Below are positions 62,299 through 64,000 of a DNA stretch of 64,000 nucleotides, piece by piece. The translations under genes were made by a program, and so were the position numbers. The stretch is from DASTCZ01 sp963704455 (GTDB lineage: Bacteria > Acidobacteriota > Terriglobia > Acidiferrales > UBA7541). The stretch spans positions 1,550,001 through 1,614,000 of the forward strand of contig OY969905.1 of assembly GCA_963704455.1 (NCBI GenBank). The letters run 5' to 3'. Position 1 is the stretch's first letter, and each line of letters starts with the position of its first letter. The notes below the pieces were generated by a model. The model made no database searches, was not told the DNA's origin, and saw only the letters and a program-made list of their open reading frames with translations.

Positions 62299-63876
62299 TC
62301 ACGCGTGAAGCAAACTCGCGTCCACGCATAGCCCCGCAAGCCCCTCGATGCACGACGGCGGCCCCTGCACCACAAATCGCCGGTGATAAAGGAGCAGCGC
62401 GCGCAGTCCCGCAAGTTCTTCGCCCCCGCCCGCGCGCCCCGGCCCTCCGTGCAAACAGCTCGGCACCACATTTCCGTGACCCGTCTGCTGGCCGCCCACG
62501 GAGCTATCCACTACCATGATGCGCCCGTGCAAATCGCCGATGCCGAGCACTACCTCGCGCACAAAAGCAGCATCGTTAGAAAATATTGAGCCGACCAGCG
62601 ATCCGAGTCCGCGCCGCACCAGCGCAATCAAATCCTCCGTCGAGTCATACGCGACGACCGTCGCTGCCGGGCCGAACACTTCCACGTCATGCACAAATTT
62701 CGCGCCGCGTCCGTTCTCGCAGGCAAGAAGCGTCGGCGGCACAAACGCGCTCTTCTTTGGATCGGCGTCAATTGGTTGGAAATTGCTGCCGCCGTCAAAT
62801 ATCACTTTGCATTCCTGTTTCAGCTTTGCAATCCCCTCAAAGCACGACGCCTGCTGCGCCTTATTCACCACAGGCCCCATTTTCACTTCCGCGTTTCGCG
62901 GATTCCCCACTTTCACGCCGCCAAGCCGCGCCGCAATCGCTTCGCCGAGCGCAGTAAATTGTGCACGCGGCACAAACACGCGCCGAATGGCTGTGCACTT
63001 CTGCCCCGCCTTCAGAGTCATCTCTCGTACAACTTCCTTTACCAGCCCATCGAACACGTCCGTTCCGGGCGCGGCGTCCGGTCCGAGAATGGTCGAGTTG
63101 ATGCTGTCCGCTTCAATGTTTACTCGCACCGCGGCCCGCAGCACATTTGCATTTGATCGGATCCCGATTGCCGTCTGCGCCGAACCTGTAAACGAAATCA
63201 CATCCTCTTCGCGCACGTGCTCCGGAAGGTCGCGCGCCGAGCCGCACACAATTGAAATCGCGCCCGCCGGCAAAATATCCGCCTTTACAATGTCTTCCAC
63301 CATCCGTTGCGTGAGCCATGACGTCGCTGTCGCGGGCTTCACCACAATCGGCACGCCAGAAAGCAGCGCCGGTCCCGCCTTTTCACAGAATCCCCATGCC
63401 GGAAAATTGAACGCGTTGATGAACACCGCCGCGCCTTTTGCGGGCACAAGGAAATGCTGCGCCGCGAAGACGCCCGTTTTTGAAAGTGGCAGCGTCGCGC
63501 CTTCCTTCAACATTTTCCCGTCCGCAAGCGCCTTTCCGATCTTGGCGTAATACTTCACCGTATAGATCGCGCCATCAACGTCAAACGCTGCATCCGCCTG
63601 TGTCGCACCGGAATTAAGCTGTGAAATCCGGAAGTACTCGTCGCGGTTCGCGGTCAGCACGTCGCCAATCTTCGCCAGCATCTCCGCGCGTTCGCCGTAT
63701 GACCGCTGCCGCAACGCCGGCCCGCCGTGCATCCGCGCAAATCCCAGAGCCGCCGCCGTATCAATCCCTTGAGATGTCGCGCGCGTTAGTTCTTCTCCTG
63801 TCGCCGGATCAACAAGCGCATCCCCTGCGCTGGCGCCTTCCACCCATGCCCCGCCAACAAAATTTTTCAGTTTCAC
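62299..63876 (-). CDS. Aldehyde dehydrogenase, PaaZ/BoxD type
   Basis: 525 residues from a GTG start with GGAGG 5 bp upstream. Aldehyde dehydrogenase superfamily: catalytic Cys294 in KAGQKCTAIRRVFVP, general-base Glu255 in VNIEADSIN, NAD loop SFTGSAQTA. The motif AAVFINAFNFPAWGFCEK and the late GHGNVVPSCLHGGPGRAGGGEEL are typical of PaaZ N-terminal domain and 3,4-dehydroadipyl-CoA semialdehyde dehydrogenase (BoxD). The hydratase domain of full PaaZ is missing. It acts in aerobic aromatic-CoA degradation. No other paa or box genes are visible; the 63877-64000 end holds only its upstream region. Confidence 0.88.
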   Translation of the reverse strand: MKLKNFVGGAWVEGASAGDALVDPATGEELTRATSQGIDTAAALGFARMHGGPALRQRSYGERAEMLAKIGDVLTANRDEYFRISQLNSGATQADAAFDVDGAIYTVKYYAKIGKALADGKMLKEGATLPLSKTGVFAAQHFLVPAKGAAVFINAFNFPAWGFCEKAGPALLSGVPIVVKPATATSWLTQRMVEDIVKADILPAGAISIVCGSARDLPEHVREEDVISFTGSAQTAIGIRSNANVLRAAVRVNIEADSINSTILGPDAAPGTDVFDGLVKEVVREMTLKAGQKCTAIRRVFVPRAQFTALGEAIAARLGGVKVGNPRNAEVKMGPVVNKAQQASCFEGIAKLKQECKVIFDGGSNFQPIDADPKKSAFVPPTLLACENGRGAKFVHDVEVFGPAATVVAYDSTEDLIALVRRGLGSLVGSIFSNDAAFVREVVLGIGDLHGRIMVVDSSVGGQQTGHGNVVPSCLHGGPGRAGGGEELAGLRALLLYHRRFVVQGPPSCIEGLAGLCVDASLLHA

Positions 63877-64000
63877 GTTTCCTCCCGCCCTGCTTGGCCC
63901 CCGCCAATTCTCTCAAGAATTCGCGCAGCTAGTAGTAACGGCGCGCCGCCGATAAATCAAGTTTCCTGACAAGAATACAATATGCATCAGAATGCATGTT

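Noticed and set aside
62516..63550. Long plus-strand frame of 344 codons
   Set aside because: Antisense shadow of the aldehyde dehydrogenase, with no recognisable motif.

Overview
The window reads as part of a bacterial chromosome, roughly 55-58% GC by eye, most likely from the Acidobacteriota (Terriglobia-like). That assignment is inference. It rests on four secreted S9-family peptidases, a DUF6986/urate-degradation cluster, a class A RNase P RNA, and Shine-Dalgarno starts of the GGAGG type. No 16S gene or other decisive marker is present.

Region 1 (1-19.9 kb) is a dense accessory/defence island. It opens with the tail of an AAA ATPase (RloC/PrrC-like) and an hsdM gene whose hsdS partner is missing. 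A complete type II CBASS follows on the minus strand: Cap4 nuclease-SAVED effector, CD-NTase, Cap2 E1-E2 and Cap3 JAB peptidase. Next come a mobile mystery protein A/B pair (XRE regulator plus Fic protein), a SIR2-HerA pair, a TIR protein with a membrane tail, two DUF3800 proteins around a papain-like protein, an IS3-family insertion sequence, a trypsin-like peptidase, an intact tRNA-Arg(UCU), small hypotheticals and a PIN-like protein between two direct repeats. A truncated tRNA-Arg(UCU) at 19.88-19.92 kb probably marks the right edge.

Region 2 (20-28.8 kb) looks like resident chromosome: a PagL-like outer-membrane deacylase, three S9 peptidases, a DUF4383 membrane protein and a secreted hypothetical. 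Region 3 (28.8-33.0 kb) is a second accessory patch. It has a nine-unit degenerate repeat array resembling transposon-end binding sites, followed by HNH, GIY-YIG and putative PD-(D/E)XK nuclease genes. An enlarged RNase P RNA lies at 33.1-33.7 kb, then a SYLF lipoprotein-like gene, an MFS exporter, a periplasmic D-2-hydroxyacid dehydrogenase, a zinc-ribbon protein, a PAS-LuxR regulator and a P1-peptidase pseudogene.

Region 4 (40.4-50.6 kb) is the best candidate for an undescribed system. It is a tight five-gene plus-strand operon: pseudo-SIR2-TIR, a 1544-residue membrane STAND NTPase with TPR repeats, a large lipoprotein, a SLOG-SLATT membrane protein and a patatin-like lipase. The architecture suggests a NAD+-derived signal made by TIR after STAND-mediated sensing, read by SLOG, with SLATT and patatin as membrane-attacking effectors. 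This model is inference.

Region 5 (50.7-59.7 kb) is a purine/urate catabolic operon: three xanthine dehydrogenase-type subunits, allantoinase, an allantoicase-OHCU decarboxylase fusion, HIU hydrolase and a PuuD membrane urate hydroxylase lacking the cytochrome domain, with a convergent DUF6986 lyase-like gene. The window closes with an MmcQ/YjbR protein, a fourth S9 peptidase and a PaaZ/BoxD-type aldehyde dehydrogenase.
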